DNA of 64,000 nucleotides from Paludibacter sp. (lineage in GTDB: Bacteria; Bacteroidota; Bacteroidia; Bacteroidales; Paludibacteraceae). Location of the stretch: contig JAQTTH010000002.1 in the NCBI GenBank assembly GCA_028710895.1, forward strand, positions 323,605-387,604, written 5' to 3'. The position numbers and the translations under genes were made by a program. How positions within the stretch are numbered: the first letter of the stretch is position 1; each line of letters starts with the position of its first letter. Shown here in pieces: positions 19,501-27,562 of the stretch. The notes beneath the pieces were generated by a model that worked only from the letters and a program-made list of their open reading frames with translations, was not told the DNA's origin and made no database searches.

Positions 19501-19553
19501 ATACTGAATAAAAACAGTAAGCTGAAAAGGCTTTTTTTCAAATTGATCATCAT
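16527..19553 (-). CDS. SusC-like TonB-dependent outer-membrane transporter
   Basis: Outer-membrane importer for oligosaccharides, about 1008 aa from the chosen ATG at 19553 (MMINLKKSLF, signal peptide ending DVVAQ). The longest frame starts at 19667, but that start lies upstream of a -7 promoter box at 19646-19653. After the signal peptide comes a carboxypeptidase-regulatory-like domain (ISGIVVDAKGEPLIGVNVLL). The plug domain follows, with the SusC box VVVVGYGTQRKKDLTGSVS and LKDASATAIYGSRGANGV, and then the 22-strand barrel ending in YTVGVNLGF. It is the first gene of the alpha-glucan operon and is likely activated by the SusR-type protein encoded upstream. Confidence 0.95.
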   Translation of the reverse strand: MMINLKKSLFSLLFLFSMLFVLPDVVAQTTSKTISGIVVDAKGEPLIGVNVLLKGTRTGTVTEVNGKFTLPAGPAKNPTLVFTYIGYDAQEILYQGQVVRVQLVENSKSLEEVVVVGYGTQRKKDLTGSVSVIKSTEIAALPVPSISDAMQGRAAGVQVISSGEPGTDATFRIRGTGTINNSNPLVVIDGLPVSGGLNQLNMEDVESLQVLKDASATAIYGSRGANGVVIVTTKRGKTAGGASHINFNYSYGIQQATNTVQMLNARQFATLHNEMLSNAGLTTNPAYADPSSLDAGTDWLGSLFRTAPLQNYSLSYSNSNDKSNIYVSGNYMSQDGIVINTGFKRFTFQVNSDTKVTDFLRFGNNLTLNHDIKTSGDYNIKNTMLALPTQAILHDDGTYTGPVAQPLYDGDIVNPIGLAKTVDKATNGYNLMGSVYGEVDLYKGFKFKSTFGIQTNLWDSRTWAPKYVWDTSRSNDSYLFQQYNKNITWMWDNMLTYEQTFGKHKVGGMLGTSAQENRYSYISASKKSFASDLTQQMDNGLTQPVNGGNTSSWSLFSLMGRLNYAYNDKYLATATLRRDGSSRFGSGNKYGWFPSASLAWRISEEEFFKGLTFVNDMKVRAGYGVTGNQEIGNYSFASSLNTYAYNFNNTMVSAVIPTVMPNPYVQWEQQKQANIGIDATLFNQRVDVILDAYVKNTDKMLVPMSVPVSSGYSDIYVPSINAGQMENKGIELTVNTKNFTGKLVWNTSFNVSFNRNKVVSINDTVPMSTGSIGLNANLALIKAGLPINEFYGFKTDGIFQNQAEVDNHALQVPGNDPYNRTSAGDIRFKDLNNDGVINDKDRTYLGSPNPTFIFAMNNYFSYQGFDLSIFLQGVAGNKICNANRFWSEAMDVAQNQTTATLNRWTGEGTSNTMPRAIFNDPNKNTRPSDRYIEDGSYLRIKNLTLGYTFSKQLMKQMKLSTARLYVTGQNLFTFTKYSGFDPEVGTSGIDNNVYPVTRTYTVGVNLGF

Positions 19554-19645
19554 TTTATTATTTAAGGTTATATAAATATGAATGACGAGAATCTTATGCA
19601 ATCCAAAAACAATTGTTTTGAATTGAGTTTTGACTTTCGACAATG

Positions 19646-19653
19646 CAAATGTA
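19646..19653 (-). promoter_or_regulatory. Likely -7 box of the susC operon
   Basis: TACATTTG on the minus strand matches the TAnnTTTG -7 consensus of Bacteroidota and lies about 93 bases upstream of the chosen susC ATG. A -33 TTG lies at 15 rather than 19-21 bases, so the promoter is imperfect, as expected if an activator is needed. Confidence 0.45.
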
Positions 19654-19788
19654 TAAACAGTATTCATCCAATATTTTCAGTAGAATAAGAATGTAGTGGT
19701 TTTATGTCTGTTGAATGTGTAATTTGCAGAAAATCAATATTGTATGGTTGGGTTGTATGCGAATAAATGTAGTAACTCTGGAAATAAA

Positions 19789-19821
19789 AAAAAGGTTTTC
19801 CAGCCTGTGAAAAACCTTTTT
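19789..19821 (-). terminator. Intrinsic terminator after the SusR-like gene
   Basis: AAAAAGGTTTT (19789-19799) and its complement AAAACCTTTTT (19811-19821) form an 11-bp stem. On the minus strand a long T-run follows. It sits just beyond the SusR-like stop codon and before the susC promoter, so the regulator and the susC operon are separate transcripts. Confidence 0.75.
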
Positions 19822-19842
19822 CTTGAACGATTAAATACTGTT

Positions 19843-21486
19843 TTATTCGTTCGAGGCCCCTATAAGCATTACCTTTTCTTCAAATTCGTCCCGTTGGCCT
19901 ATGGCTTTGTTCCGAATCTTTGTGCGGTAATTATAAATAGTAGATAATGAGCAACGCAGGAAGTGAGAAATTTTCACACTATCCGAAATCCCCAACCGGA
20001 TGAGTGCATAGATACGGAGTTCTGTGTTGAGCAATTGCCCCTGCTTAAGTTGCAGATATTCATCGTCGGTAAGCAGTTTTTTAAACTCTTCGACAAAACC
20101 GGGGAAAAGTTGCAGAAAAGTGATATCGAAATTAGTATAAAACTCTTTCAGTTCATCTTCAATAAACTGTTTCGATTTGATAGCCTGGAATAAATCATCC
20201 ACCTTTCCCGACGATGCTGTTTTATTTAAACTCCGACGATAATTGTCAAGTTTATCAATATACTCAGAACATTGATCCATATACCTGCCGATATATTCTT
20301 CTTTAATCAGATTACTCTCAGACAATGTTCGGTTTGTATCTTTTATTTCGCTATTAATCCTGGATAATTCACTATTCAGATCATTCAATCGGTCATTCGC
20401 CATGCTCAGGTTCTGTCGTGCAACAGACAGTTTTTTCATTTGACGATACACAAAGAAAACAGCTATCATCAGAAGGAGTGATAACACGCTAACAACTACT
20501 ATGGTTGTCATCATTAACCGCTGTCTCGACTCAGTTTGATGTTGATAGGCCTTATCGATAATCGGCATCATCTTCGAAATTTCATAGGTTCGAAGTCGGG
20601 CATTGCAAAATAAAGCATCATCTAGTGAGCGTTTCATATAACTGTAAGCCCTGTCCACATCCCCATCTTCATAAAGTAAAAAGGCCAGATTTCTCAAAGA
20701 AATGTATTCTTTCGTAGCCGACTCAATATCGTTGATGGCTGATACAGCCAACCAGTGTTTCTCCAGTTCCCGTTCTTTTTTTCCTTCGTATGCCAATGCA
20801 ATGCTATAGGCAATAATAGCCTTATCGTGTATATTGTTATTGATGGTTGGGAAATAATCCAACAGCAGCTTTAGAGCTTCGTCATATTTTTTATTGACAA
20901 TCAGTTGGTCCGATTTGACCATAATATGTGTTCCCGAACTTGGAGGATTAAAAACAAGTAAGGAGTCACGGTAGTCATCTGTTATTTTTTCGTATTGTTT
21001 CTTTACCTGAGTAGAGACAGCATAATCGGCCATAAAACCATACACGGTACGGTAAATATGAAAATAATAGGCTTTCAAATCGGGGAAATGTGACACATTT
21101 ACTGTACTCAACATGTCCATGGACTCTTTATACATACCGGTAATCCCCATGATAGCAGCCAGATTGAGCCGTGCATCCATCAGACTTTGGGCACTATTCA
21201 TTTGTTCAGCTATTTCCAACTTTCTGCGGGCATAACTAAGTGCAGAGTCTGACTTGTATATTTTGTATTCATCATACAGCTTTCCACAAATCTGATATCG
21301 CTGATTGTCTGTTGTTGTGTATTTAAGCAAGTCCTTCAGTTTATTCAACTGTTCTTCTTTTTGATTAGAATAATACTGATAATTATCTACTGTTTTGTCC
21401 AGTACCTTTAATAGAGAATCGATATTATTGGCAAAAAGAAGATAAGGAGAAAAGATCCAGAATAAAATCCAGTAAATTTTTTTCAT
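19843..21486 (-). CDS. SusR-like membrane-spanning transcriptional activator
   Basis: Regulator of the SusR family, about 547 aa, close to the length of SusR of B. thetaiotaomicron. A signal peptide ([19 protein letters not shown]) leads into a periplasmic TPR-like sensor (about 20-325). A membrane segment follows ([21 protein letters not shown]), then a coiled coil, and a cytoplasmic C-terminus with a winged-helix-like DNA-binding region ([19 protein letters not shown] and [20 protein letters not shown]). In the model of the family, periplasmic oligosaccharide binding turns on the adjacent susC operon. The start at 21486 is preferred: the longer frame begins with a TTG that lies inside a TATATTTG promoter box. 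Confidence 0.9.
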   Translation of the reverse strand: MKKIYWILFWIFSPYLLFANNIDSLLKVLDKTVDNYQYYSNQKEEQLNKLKDLLKYTTTDNQRYQICGKLYDEYKIYKSDSALSYARRKLEIAEQMNSAQSLMDARLNLAAIMGITGMYKESMDMLSTVNVSHFPDLKAYYFHIYRTVYGFMADYAVSTQVKKQYEKITDDYRDSLLVFNPPSSGTHIMVKSDQLIVNKKYDEALKLLLDYFPTINNNIHDKAIIAYSIALAYEGKKERELEKHWLAVSAINDIESATKEYISLRNLAFLLYEDGDVDRAYSYMKRSLDDALFCNARLRTYEISKMMPIIDKAYQHQTESRQRLMMTTIVVVSVLSLLLMIAVFFVYRQMKKLSVARQNLSMANDRLNDLNSELSRINSEIKDTNRTLSESNLIKEEYIGRYMDQCSEYIDKLDNYRRSLNKTASSGKVDDLFQAIKSKQFIEDELKEFYTNFDITFLQLFPGFVEEFKKLLTDDEYLQLKQGQLLNTELRIYALIRLGISDSVKISHFLRCSLSTIYNYRTKIRNKAIGQRDEFEEKVMLIGASNE

Positions 21487-21507
21487 ATTGAGATGACTAT
21501 TATGCTG

Positions 21508-21515
21508 CAAATATA
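21508..21515 (-). promoter_or_regulatory. -7 box of the SusR-like gene
   Basis: TATATTTG on the minus strand is a perfect match to TAnnTTTG and lies 22 bases upstream of the ATG at 21486. It overlaps the TTG that opens the longest reading frame, which is why that start is rejected. No TTG at the usual -33 spacing is visible. Confidence 0.5.
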
Positions 21516-21649
21516 AAACAAATTTATTCAGATATAAAAATGGAATAAAGATTCTTCGTAATCGACGGTAGATTCAGAAAATAAGCTAAACAGGTTGTAT
21601 GCTATTTTCCATACAGCAGTTGCATTTTTAATGTCCTGTTCATTATTCC

Positions 21650-21694
21650 CCAAAACAAAACCGCCCAATCTGAAATCTCAGATCGGGCGGGTTT
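21650..21694 (-). terminator. dnaK terminator, identical to the 45-bp copy at 8735
   Basis: On the minus strand a 13-bp stem (CCGCCCGATCTGA with TCAGATTGGGCGG, one G-U pair) is followed by TTTTGTTTT, about 45 bases beyond the dnaK stop codon. All 45 bases match 8735-8779 exactly. Confidence 0.85.
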
Positions 21695-21738
21695 TATTTT
21701 TAATTAACCGATTAACGAATCAACCAATTAACCACATT

Positions 21739-23649
21739 TTATTTTACTTCTTCAAAATCAACATCAGTTACGTCGCCTTTTTGGCTACCGCCCTGCTCTT
21801 GTTGTCCACCAAAGTCGGCTCCCGGTTGAGCGCCGCCCTGTGCATTTTGAGCGTTGTACATTTCCTGACTTGCAGCCTGGAATGCAGCGTTTACTTCGTT
21901 TGTAGCTTCGTCAATAGCAGCTATATCCTGAGCTTTGTGAGCCTCTTTCAGTTTTGCCAAAGCAGCTTCGATAGGGCCTTTTTTGTCAGCAGGGATTTTA
22001 TCTCCAATTTCAGTAAGTTGTTTTTCTGTCTGGAAAATCAGGCTGTCGGCATGGTTCAATTTATCGATTTTTTCTTTTTCTTTTGCATCGGCATCAGCGT
22101 TAGCAGCAGCTTCATCTTTCATACGTTTGATTTCGGCATCGCTCAAACCGGATGATGCTTCGATACGGATGCGTTGTTCTTTACCTGTTGCTTTATCTTT
22201 GGCCGAAACATGAAGGATACCGTTGGCGTCAATATCAAAAGTCACCTCAATTTGTGGTTCGCCACGACGGGCCGGCATGATACCATCCAGGTGGAAACGA
22301 CCGATTGATTTATTCTGATTAGCCATTGGGCGCTCACCCTGCAGGATATGAATTTCTACAGAAGGTTGATTGTCGGCAGCCGTAGTAAATGTTTCCGATT
22401 TCTTCGTTGGAATAGTTGTGTTCGACTCAATCAAACGGGTCATTACACTTCCCATAGTTTCGATACCCAACGAAAGCGGAGTAACATCAAGCAACAATAC
22501 ATCGGTTACTTCACCTGTCAATACACCACCCTGGATAGCTGCACCTACTGCAACAACTTCATCCGGATTCACACCTTTTGAAGGAGATTTTCCGAAGAAT
22601 TTCTCAACAGCTGTTTGGATGGCAGGGATACGGGTTGATCCACCTACAAGGATAATTTCGTCGATATCGCCGATTGACAAACCTGCATTTTTCAACGCTG
22701 TTTTACATGGGTCGATTGTTTTTTGTACTAAATCGTCGATCAGTTGTTCGAATTTTGCACGAGTCAACGTACGAACCAGGTGACGTGGCACACCATCAAC
22801 AGGCATAATGTATGGCAGGTTGATTTCCGAAGAAGTAGTGTTCGACAATTCGATTTTTGCTTTTTCTGCAGCTTCTTTCAAGCGTTGCAAAGCCATTGGG
22901 TCTTTGCTCAAATCGATACCGCTGTTTTCGTTTTTGAATTCCTGTACCAACCAGTCGATAATACGGTGGTCGAAGTCATCACCACCCAGGTGAGTATCAC
23001 CATCGGTCGATTTTACTTCAAATACACCATCGCCCAATTCAAGTACCGAAACGTCATGAGTACCACCACCGCAGTCGAATACTACGATTTTCATGTCTTT
23101 GTTTGTTTTGTCCAAACCATAAGCCAAAGCAGCAGCAGTCGGTTCGTTTACAATACGACGAACGTTTAAACCTGCAATTTCGCCGGCTTCTTTGGTTGCC
23201 TGACGTTGAGCGTCGTTAAAGTAAGCAGGTACAGTGATAACTGCATCGGTAACTTCAGTTCCAAGATAATCTTCAGCTGTTTTTTTCATTTTTTGAAGAA
23301 TGATAGCCGAAATTTCCTGAGCCGAATACATCCGTCCGTCGATATCAACACGGGCTGTGTTGTTGTCGCCTTTTGCTACTTTAAATGGTACACGTGCAAT
23401 TTCTTTTGCCAAACGATCGTAGGTTTCGCCCATGAAACGTTTGATAGAAAATACAGTTTTAGTAGGGTTGGTAATGGCTTGACGTTTTGCAGGATCACCC
23501 ACTTTACGTTCGCCACCTTCAACAAATCCAACAACAGAAGGCGTTGTACGTTTACCTTCGCTGTTTGCGATAACGATTGGTTCGTTACCTTCCATTACAG
23601 AAACACACGAGTTGGTGGTTCCTAAGTCAATTCCAATAATTTTTCCCAT
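21739..23649 (-). CDS. dnaK: Molecular chaperone DnaK (Hsp70)
   Basis: ATP-dependent Hsp70 chaperone, 636 aa, full length. The N-terminal ATPase domain starts [21 protein letters not shown] and has the other family signatures [19 protein letters not shown] and [13 protein letters not shown]. The substrate-binding domain contains [13 protein letters not shown] and [11 protein letters not shown]. The C-terminal tail is Gly/Gln-rich and ends in [11 protein letters not shown], close to the usual EEVD-like bacterial terminus. dnaJ and grpE are not adjacent. The upstream region shows a sigma-54-like element and inverted repeats, described separately, and transcription ends at the terminator at 21650-21694. 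Confidence 0.98.
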   Translation of the reverse strand: MGKIIGIDLGTTNSCVSVMEGNEPIVIANSEGKRTTPSVVGFVEGGERKVGDPAKRQAITNPTKTVFSIKRFMGETYDRLAKEIARVPFKVAKGDNNTARVDIDGRMYSAQEISAIILQKMKKTAEDYLGTEVTDAVITVPAYFNDAQRQATKEAGEIAGLNVRRIVNEPTAAALAYGLDKTNKDMKIVVFDCGGGTHDVSVLELGDGVFEVKSTDGDTHLGGDDFDHRIIDWLVQEFKNENSGIDLSKDPMALQRLKEAAEKAKIELSNTTSSEINLPYIMPVDGVPRHLVRTLTRAKFEQLIDDLVQKTIDPCKTALKNAGLSIGDIDEIILVGGSTRIPAIQTAVEKFFGKSPSKGVNPDEVVAVGAAIQGGVLTGEVTDVLLLDVTPLSLGIETMGSVMTRLIESNTTIPTKKSETFTTAADNQPSVEIHILQGERPMANQNKSIGRFHLDGIMPARRGEPQIEVTFDIDANGILHVSAKDKATGKEQRIRIEASSGLSDAEIKRMKDEAAANADADAKEKEKIDKLNHADSLIFQTEKQLTEIGDKIPADKKGPIEAALAKLKEAHKAQDIAAIDEATNEVNAAFQAASQEMYNAQNAQGGAQPGADFGGQQEQGGSQKGDVTDVDFEEVK

Positions 23650-23715
23650 AATGATAATTATTTATTTTATATGTTTGATTTTTTGTTTTACTGATCAAGT
23701 ACGCTTGCCAATTTA

Positions 23716-23730
23716 CAAAGCGTATGCCAA
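23716..23730 (-). promoter_or_regulatory. Sigma-54-like promoter element upstream of dnaK
   Basis: On the minus strand TTGGCATACGCTTTG fits TGGCAYR-N4-TTGC except for the last base (TTGT). It lies about 67 bases upstream of the dnaK ATG, leaving a leader of roughly 50-60 bases. No TAnnTTTG box is evident in this gap. The assignment rests on the pattern alone. Confidence 0.4.
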
Positions 23731-23759
23731 CGGATATTTTTAAAACCGATTTCAGATTT

Positions 23760-23818
23760 TGACAGAAAAAGTCAGAAAACAAGCCTGAAAAATGTAAATC
23801 CGACTGACAAAAGGTCAG
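23760..23818. promoter_or_regulatory. Paired inverted repeats upstream of dnaK
   Basis: Two dyads occur about 40 bases apart: TGAC-N7-GTCA (23760-23774) and CTGAC-AAAAG-GTCAG (23804-23818), with a related GGCAG just beyond. They lie 110-170 bases upstream of the dnaK ATG and 30-90 bases upstream of the sigma-54-like element, where an activator would bind. The regulator is unknown. Confidence 0.4.
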
Positions 23819-23960
23819 AAATGGCAGAAAATTCAGGGGATGGTTGATAATTTCCAATTCCACTGTTTTATGACCCCCAACCCCAAGTAACTACAAAGCT
23901 GTAGTATGCAGTCACAATTTTTCATTCTACATTTTTCATTTTCCATTATAAATTAAACCG

Positions 23961-23968
23961 TACCTTTG
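23961..23968 (+). promoter_or_regulatory. Likely -7 box of folK
   Basis: TACCTTTG matches TAnnTTTG and is followed by CA, as is common at such promoters. It lies 46 bases upstream of the folK ATG. A -33 TTG at the usual spacing is absent. Confidence 0.45.
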
Positions 23969-24014
23969 CACTCACAATTATGCATTATGAATTGTGCATT
24001 ATCAATTATAAAAC

Positions 24015-24473
24015 ATGGCTTTGATTTATCTGGGATTAGGAACGAATTTGGGCGATAAGGCGGGGAATCTGAATGAAGCTATCAACAAGCTTTCGTCAGG
24101 GGTGGGTTGTATTGTCAGGAAATCGGCATTTTACGCGTCTAAGCCCCGGGGTTTCGAATCGGACAATGACTTTATGAATGCGGTGGTATCGGTGGAAACG
24201 AATCTGTCGCCCCTTGCTTTGCTTGCCAAAACGCAGGAGATAGAGCGGGAGCTGGGTCGCACGGCTAAATCGGTAGATGGCTATGCCGACAGAATAATAG
24301 ATATCGATATATTGCTGTACGACCACTTAATTATAAACGAGGTGGCATTAAAAATCCCGCATCCGTTAATAACAGAGCGGGATTTTGTACTTATACCATT
24401 GCATGAAATTGCACCCGATTTGGTTGATCCGGTTTCGGGATTGCATTACAGTACGTTTATTCTTCAGGACTAG
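24015..24473 (+). CDS. folK: 2-amino-4-hydroxy-6-hydroxymethyldihydropteridine pyrophosphokinase
   Basis: Folate biosynthesis enzyme that transfers pyrophosphate from ATP to 6-hydroxymethyl-dihydropterin. It is cytoplasmic and 152 aa, a normal length. Family motifs are present: YLGLGTNLGDKAGNL at the N-terminus, DFMNAVVSVET, the ATP/Mg-binding DRIIDIDILLYD with its two essential Asp residues, and HPLITERDFVLIPLHEIAP. Its last 17 bases overlap the 3' end of the convergent DUF2007 gene. No other folate genes lie nearby. Confidence 0.95.
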   Translation: MALIYLGLGTNLGDKAGNLNEAINKLSSGVGCIVRKSAFYASKPRGFESDNDFMNAVVSVETNLSPLALLAKTQEIERELGRTAKSVDGYADRIIDIDILLYDHLIINEVALKIPHPLITERDFVLIPLHEIAPDLVDPVSGLHYSTFILQD

Positions 24474-24717
24474 TTTCTTGTGGAAGGTCGTCAACTGCAC
24501 TTTCGTAGTCTTCGAGTATTTTGGCTGCTTTTTCTACATCGTTTTCAAACACGAGCAGTCTGAGTCCGTTATCAATTTCTCCAAACATAGGCATTAATTC
24601 TACCGCATTCTCGTTGTTGATAGAACTTTCTACATTGTTTTCTTTCAAAATTTCCTGGTCGAACATGGCTTCTACCATTGTTTCGTAATTCTTGAGGGTT
24701 ACAAGTTTGTCTTCCAT
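24457..24717 (-). CDS. DUF2007 (putative signal-transducing) small protein
   Basis: Small cytoplasmic protein of 86 aa from the ATG at 24717 (MEDKLVTLKNYETMVEAM). It matches the DUF2007 pattern: a ferredoxin-like fold of about 65 residues with LKENNVESSINNENAV and GLRLLVFENDVEKAAKILEDYE, followed by an acidic tail. The family is often labelled signal transducing, without firm evidence of function. A longer frame to 24780 adds 21 non-conserved residues and is less likely. The stop codon lies inside the end of folK, so the two genes converge with a 17-base overlap. Confidence 0.8.
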   Translation of the reverse strand: MEDKLVTLKNYETMVEAMFDQEILKENNVESSINNENAVELMPMFGEIDNGLRLLVFENDVEKAAKILEDYESAVDDLPQETSPEE

Positions 24718-24855
24718 AATACTAAATTTTAGGGATTGTTGATAAATGCCATTTGTTTCTTTTCGATACAAATATAACACATTTTATTCCATATAAGTTC
24801 CTGATTTCCGAACAATTTCAAATTCATGTTTCACAAAATCTGAATGTAGATGGTA

Positions 24856-24888
24856 TTGTCCTGAAGTGAATATTTTTTCTTACTTTTG
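24856..24888 (+). promoter_or_regulatory. Promoter of the DUF5063-exonuclease-methyltransferase operon
   Basis: A TTG (24856-24858) and TACTTTTG (24881-24888) are 22 bases apart, close to the TTG-N19-TAnnTTTG arrangement. The -7 box ends 36 bases upstream of the DUF5063 ATG. Confidence 0.5.
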
Positions 24889-24924
24889 CATATCTAATTT
24901 TCAGCTTAAAAATTTCCCGTCATA

Positions 24925-25566
24925 ATGGATTTCGACCAATTACCCGATCATATTGTATACAGTCCCGCAGTTATTGAATTTGTGACAGTTACAGCAGAAA
25001 CCTGCCTGTTTCTGGAGCATGCCTCTGAATTCTCCCGCACCGATTTTGTGCAAAAAACAATCAAGATACTTCCGCTTCTGTACCTGAAAGCTTCGTTGCT
25101 CACAATTCCCGAACCGGTTTTCGATGATGTACCTGAGCGTTTTGTGTCGGAAGAAGACTATTTATACATTAAAGAACAGGTAGAACAACTGCTGGGTGCC
25201 GATGATTCGTACCTCGAAACGTTTCACCCCGATATGGCTATCAGCGATACGCCCATTGCAGCTTTTGTGTCCGAAAATCTGGCTGATGTGTATCAGGAAC
25301 TGAAAGACTTTGCAGCAAACTATCAGTTGGCCGATGTGGATACGATGAACGATGCGTTGGTAACTTGCCTGGAAGCATTCGGACAGCACTGGGGGCAAAA
25401 ATTGCTCAATGCCTTACGGGCTTTGCATGCTTTGCGTTTCAGCGAAAGTTTTGGAACTGAGGAGGAAGAGGCCGAAAATGAGCCCGGCGGGCAGTCGAAG
25501 ATTGACCGGAATTCATTTCTCAATTTTCTGCACGACGATGACGACGAACTGAGCGAGCTTTTATAA
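24925..25566 (+). CDS. DUF5063 family protein
   Basis: A 213-aa acidic cytoplasmic protein of the DUF5063 family, common in Bacteroidota and of unknown function. Predicted all-helical. Conserved stretches are VIEFVTVTAETCLFLEHA, LPLLYLKASLLTIPEP, FVSENLADVYQELKDFAANYQ and FGQHWGQKLLNALRALHALRF. The last 30 residues are acidic and low in complexity (DDDDELSELL). It is the first of three closely spaced genes; the 3'-5' exonuclease starts 7 bases after its stop, so it may be linked to RNA or DNA processing. Confidence 0.88.
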   Translation: MDFDQLPDHIVYSPAVIEFVTVTAETCLFLEHASEFSRTDFVQKTIKILPLLYLKASLLTIPEPVFDDVPERFVSEEDYLYIKEQVEQLLGADDSYLETFHPDMAISDTPIAAFVSENLADVYQELKDFAANYQLADVDTMNDALVTCLEAFGQHWGQKLLNALRALHALRFSESFGTEEEEAENEPGGQSKIDRNSFLNFLHDDDDELSELL

Positions 25567-25573
25567 TGATACT

Positions 25574-26281
25574 ATGCTGAAAACCAAGATAACAAAAGAA
25601 GAGGTGAATCAACTGCCGGTGATTGTCTTTGAAGGCAAAATAACCATGGTGGACGATCTCTCGAAGGTGTATCCTGCCATACAGGAACTCCGGAAAAGCA
25701 CAATTGTGGGAATTGATACCGAAACAAAACCATCGTTTACCCGCGGCACACACCACAAAGTATCGCTTGTACAAATTTCAACGCTGGACCACTGCTTTCT
25801 TTTTCGCCTGAATTATATCGATTTTCCGGCAGCACTTGCCGAATTTTTGGCCGATAAGGATATTACCAAAATAGGATTGTCGCTTCGCGATGACCTGGCC
25901 GGACTGAACAGACGACATACCTTTAAACCGGATGGTTTTATCGATATCCAGACCATTGCGCAAAGTTATGGTATCATGGAACTAAGCCTTCAGAAAATAT
26001 ATGCCATACTTTTTGAGAAGAAAATATCCAAATCGCAGCGACTCACCAACTGGGAAAGCCCCGAACTGACTGAACCACAACAACGCTATGCCGCTACCGA
26101 TGCCTGGGCCAGTTTGCAGATTTACCTGCAGCTGATGAATGAGAAAAAACTCTCCAAAAAGCAAATAACTCAAATGGTAGAAGCTGAGATGCAAACACAG
26201 CGTGAGCTGCGCGAGCAACAATTTCTGGCAAAACAGGCCGAAAATCAATCAGCAGAGACAACAGACGACCATTCAAACTAA
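25574..26281 (+). CDS. 3'-5' exonuclease, RNase D-like (DEDD superfamily)
   Basis: A 235-aa cytoplasmic nuclease with the DnaQ/RNase D fold. Metal-binding motifs of the DEDDy type are visible: IDTETKPSF (Asp and Glu), LSLRDDLAGL (Asp) and YAATDAWASLQIYLQL (Tyr and Asp). The C-terminal 40 residues are a charged helix (ELREQQFLAKQAENQ). Family members trim the 3' ends of structured RNAs or act on DNA, and the substrate cannot be told here. It lies 7 bases after the DUF5063 gene and 39 bases before the methyltransferase gene, and the arrangement suggests one transcript. Confidence 0.92.
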   Translation: MLKTKITKEEVNQLPVIVFEGKITMVDDLSKVYPAIQELRKSTIVGIDTETKPSFTRGTHHKVSLVQISTLDHCFLFRLNYIDFPAALAEFLADKDITKIGLSLRDDLAGLNRRHTFKPDGFIDIQTIAQSYGIMELSLQKIYAILFEKKISKSQRLTNWESPELTEPQQRYAATDAWASLQIYLQLMNEKKLSKKQITQMVEAEMQTQRELREQQFLAKQAENQSAETTDDHSN

Positions 26282-26320
26282 TCGCTGCCTACCATCAACT
26301 AATAACTGTCAACTAACGAA

Positions 26321-27508
26321 ATGATTACCATACAACTTAAGCCAAAGAAAGAAGAAAGTCTGCAACGTTTTCACCCCTGGGTGTTTTCGGGTGCTATACA
26401 AAAAATAGAAGGAAAACCTGCCGAAGGCGACCTGATGGAAGTGCTTGACAGCAACCGTAACTTTTTGGCAATTGGTCATTATCAGATTGGGAGCATTGCT
26501 GTCCGGGTGGTTTCGTTCGATAAGTTGAATATTGACGAGGCTTTTTGGGCTAAAAAAATACAGAATGCGTATGCCATGCGTCAATCGCTGGGACTTGTAA
26601 AGCCCGGCTTCAACAATACATATCGATTGGTTCACGGCGAAGGCGATTCGCTACCCGGCCTGATAGTGGATGTGTATGATGACACTGCCGTTATGCAGGC
26701 ACACTCCATTGGTATGCACGAAACCCGTGAAGCACTTGCCAAAGCTATTGTCGCAAATGTGCCTGAAGTGAAAAGTGTGTATTATAAATCGGAAACAACC
26801 CTGCCGTTTAAAGCTGCCATCGAACCCGAAAATGGCTATTTGATTGGAAGTGAAAACAAAAACCTGAAGGCACTCGAAAACGGGCTACAGTTTCATGTGG
26901 ACTGGCTGCACGGACAAAAAACCGGTTTTTTTGTGGATCAACGCGAGAATCGCTCCTTGCTCGAACGCTATTCAGCGGGTAAATCGGTTCTGAATATGTT
27001 CTGTTACACAGGTGGATTTTCCGTATACGCTATGCGGGGTGGTGCTAAACTAGTCCATTCGGTTGACAGTTCTGCCAAGGCTATTGATTTGACGGATAAG
27101 AATATGGAAATTAGTTTTCCTAACGATTCGCGCCATACATCCTATGCCGAGGATGCATTTAAGTACCTGAATAATCTGCATACGCTGGAGCAGCAATACG
27201 ATTTAATCATCCTAGACCCACCGGCATTTGCCAAACACCGCGAAGCATTGCGCAATGCACTGAAAGGCTATAAACGCCTGAATGCAAAAGCTTTTGAGCA
27301 AATTAAACCCGGTGGAATTCTGTTCACCTTTTCTTGCTCACAGGTGGTTTCGAAAGACCAATTCCGTTTGGCGGTATTCAGTGCAGCAGCCGAAAGCAAG
27401 CGCAACGTCCGCATTCTGCATCAGCTTTCGCAACCTGCCGATCATCCAATCAATATTTATCACCCGGAAGGTGAATACCTCAAAGGATTGGTTCTTTGGG
27501 TGGAATAG
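26321..27508 (+). CDS. rlmI: Class I SAM-dependent rRNA methyltransferase, RlmI-like
   Basis: Probable 23S rRNA cytosine-C5 methyltransferase, 395 aa, cytoplasmic. An N-terminal PUA domain (LQRFHPWVFSGAI, residues 1-80) and a central EEHUD-like domain (GEGDSLPGLIVDVYDDTAVMQ) precede the Rossmann methyltransferase domain. That domain has the SAM motif VLNMFCYTGGFSVYA, the acidic residue in HSVDSSAKAI, and catalytic motif IV, LIILDPPAFAK. The Cys in FTFSCSQ near the C-terminus is a candidate catalytic residue. E. coli RlmI (m5C1962) has the same layout, but the exact target base here is inferred. Confidence 0.9.
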   Translation: MITIQLKPKKEESLQRFHPWVFSGAIQKIEGKPAEGDLMEVLDSNRNFLAIGHYQIGSIAVRVVSFDKLNIDEAFWAKKIQNAYAMRQSLGLVKPGFNNTYRLVHGEGDSLPGLIVDVYDDTAVMQAHSIGMHETREALAKAIVANVPEVKSVYYKSETTLPFKAAIEPENGYLIGSENKNLKALENGLQFHVDWLHGQKTGFFVDQRENRSLLERYSAGKSVLNMFCYTGGFSVYAMRGGAKLVHSVDSSAKAIDLTDKNMEISFPNDSRHTSYAEDAFKYLNNLHTLEQQYDLIILDPPAFAKHREALRNALKGYKRLNAKAFEQIKPGGILFTFSCSQVVSKDQFRLAVFSAAAESKRNVRILHQLSQPADHPINIYHPEGEYLKGLVLWVE

Positions 27509-27562
27509 GGAAAACTCGGGCAGGGAAATCATACTAGAAAAAGAGTAAATTTGTATAAGCAT

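Larger units (their letters stand above)
23650..24014. other. Divergent intergenic region between dnaK and folK
   Basis: This 365-base gap holds the dnaK control region, the folK -7 box at 23961 and, near 23975-24010, low-complexity repeats of the TGCATTATGAATT type that are common between Bacteroidota genes. No gene is seen. Confidence 0.6.

Noticed and set aside
19554-19667. Longer N-terminus of the first SusC-like protein
   Set aside because: It would start upstream of a -7 promoter box and would bury the signal peptide 40 residues inside the protein.
23627-23863. 78-codon minus-strand frame upstream of dnaK
   Set aside because: It overlaps the dnaK start out of frame and covers the control region; the composition is low-complexity.
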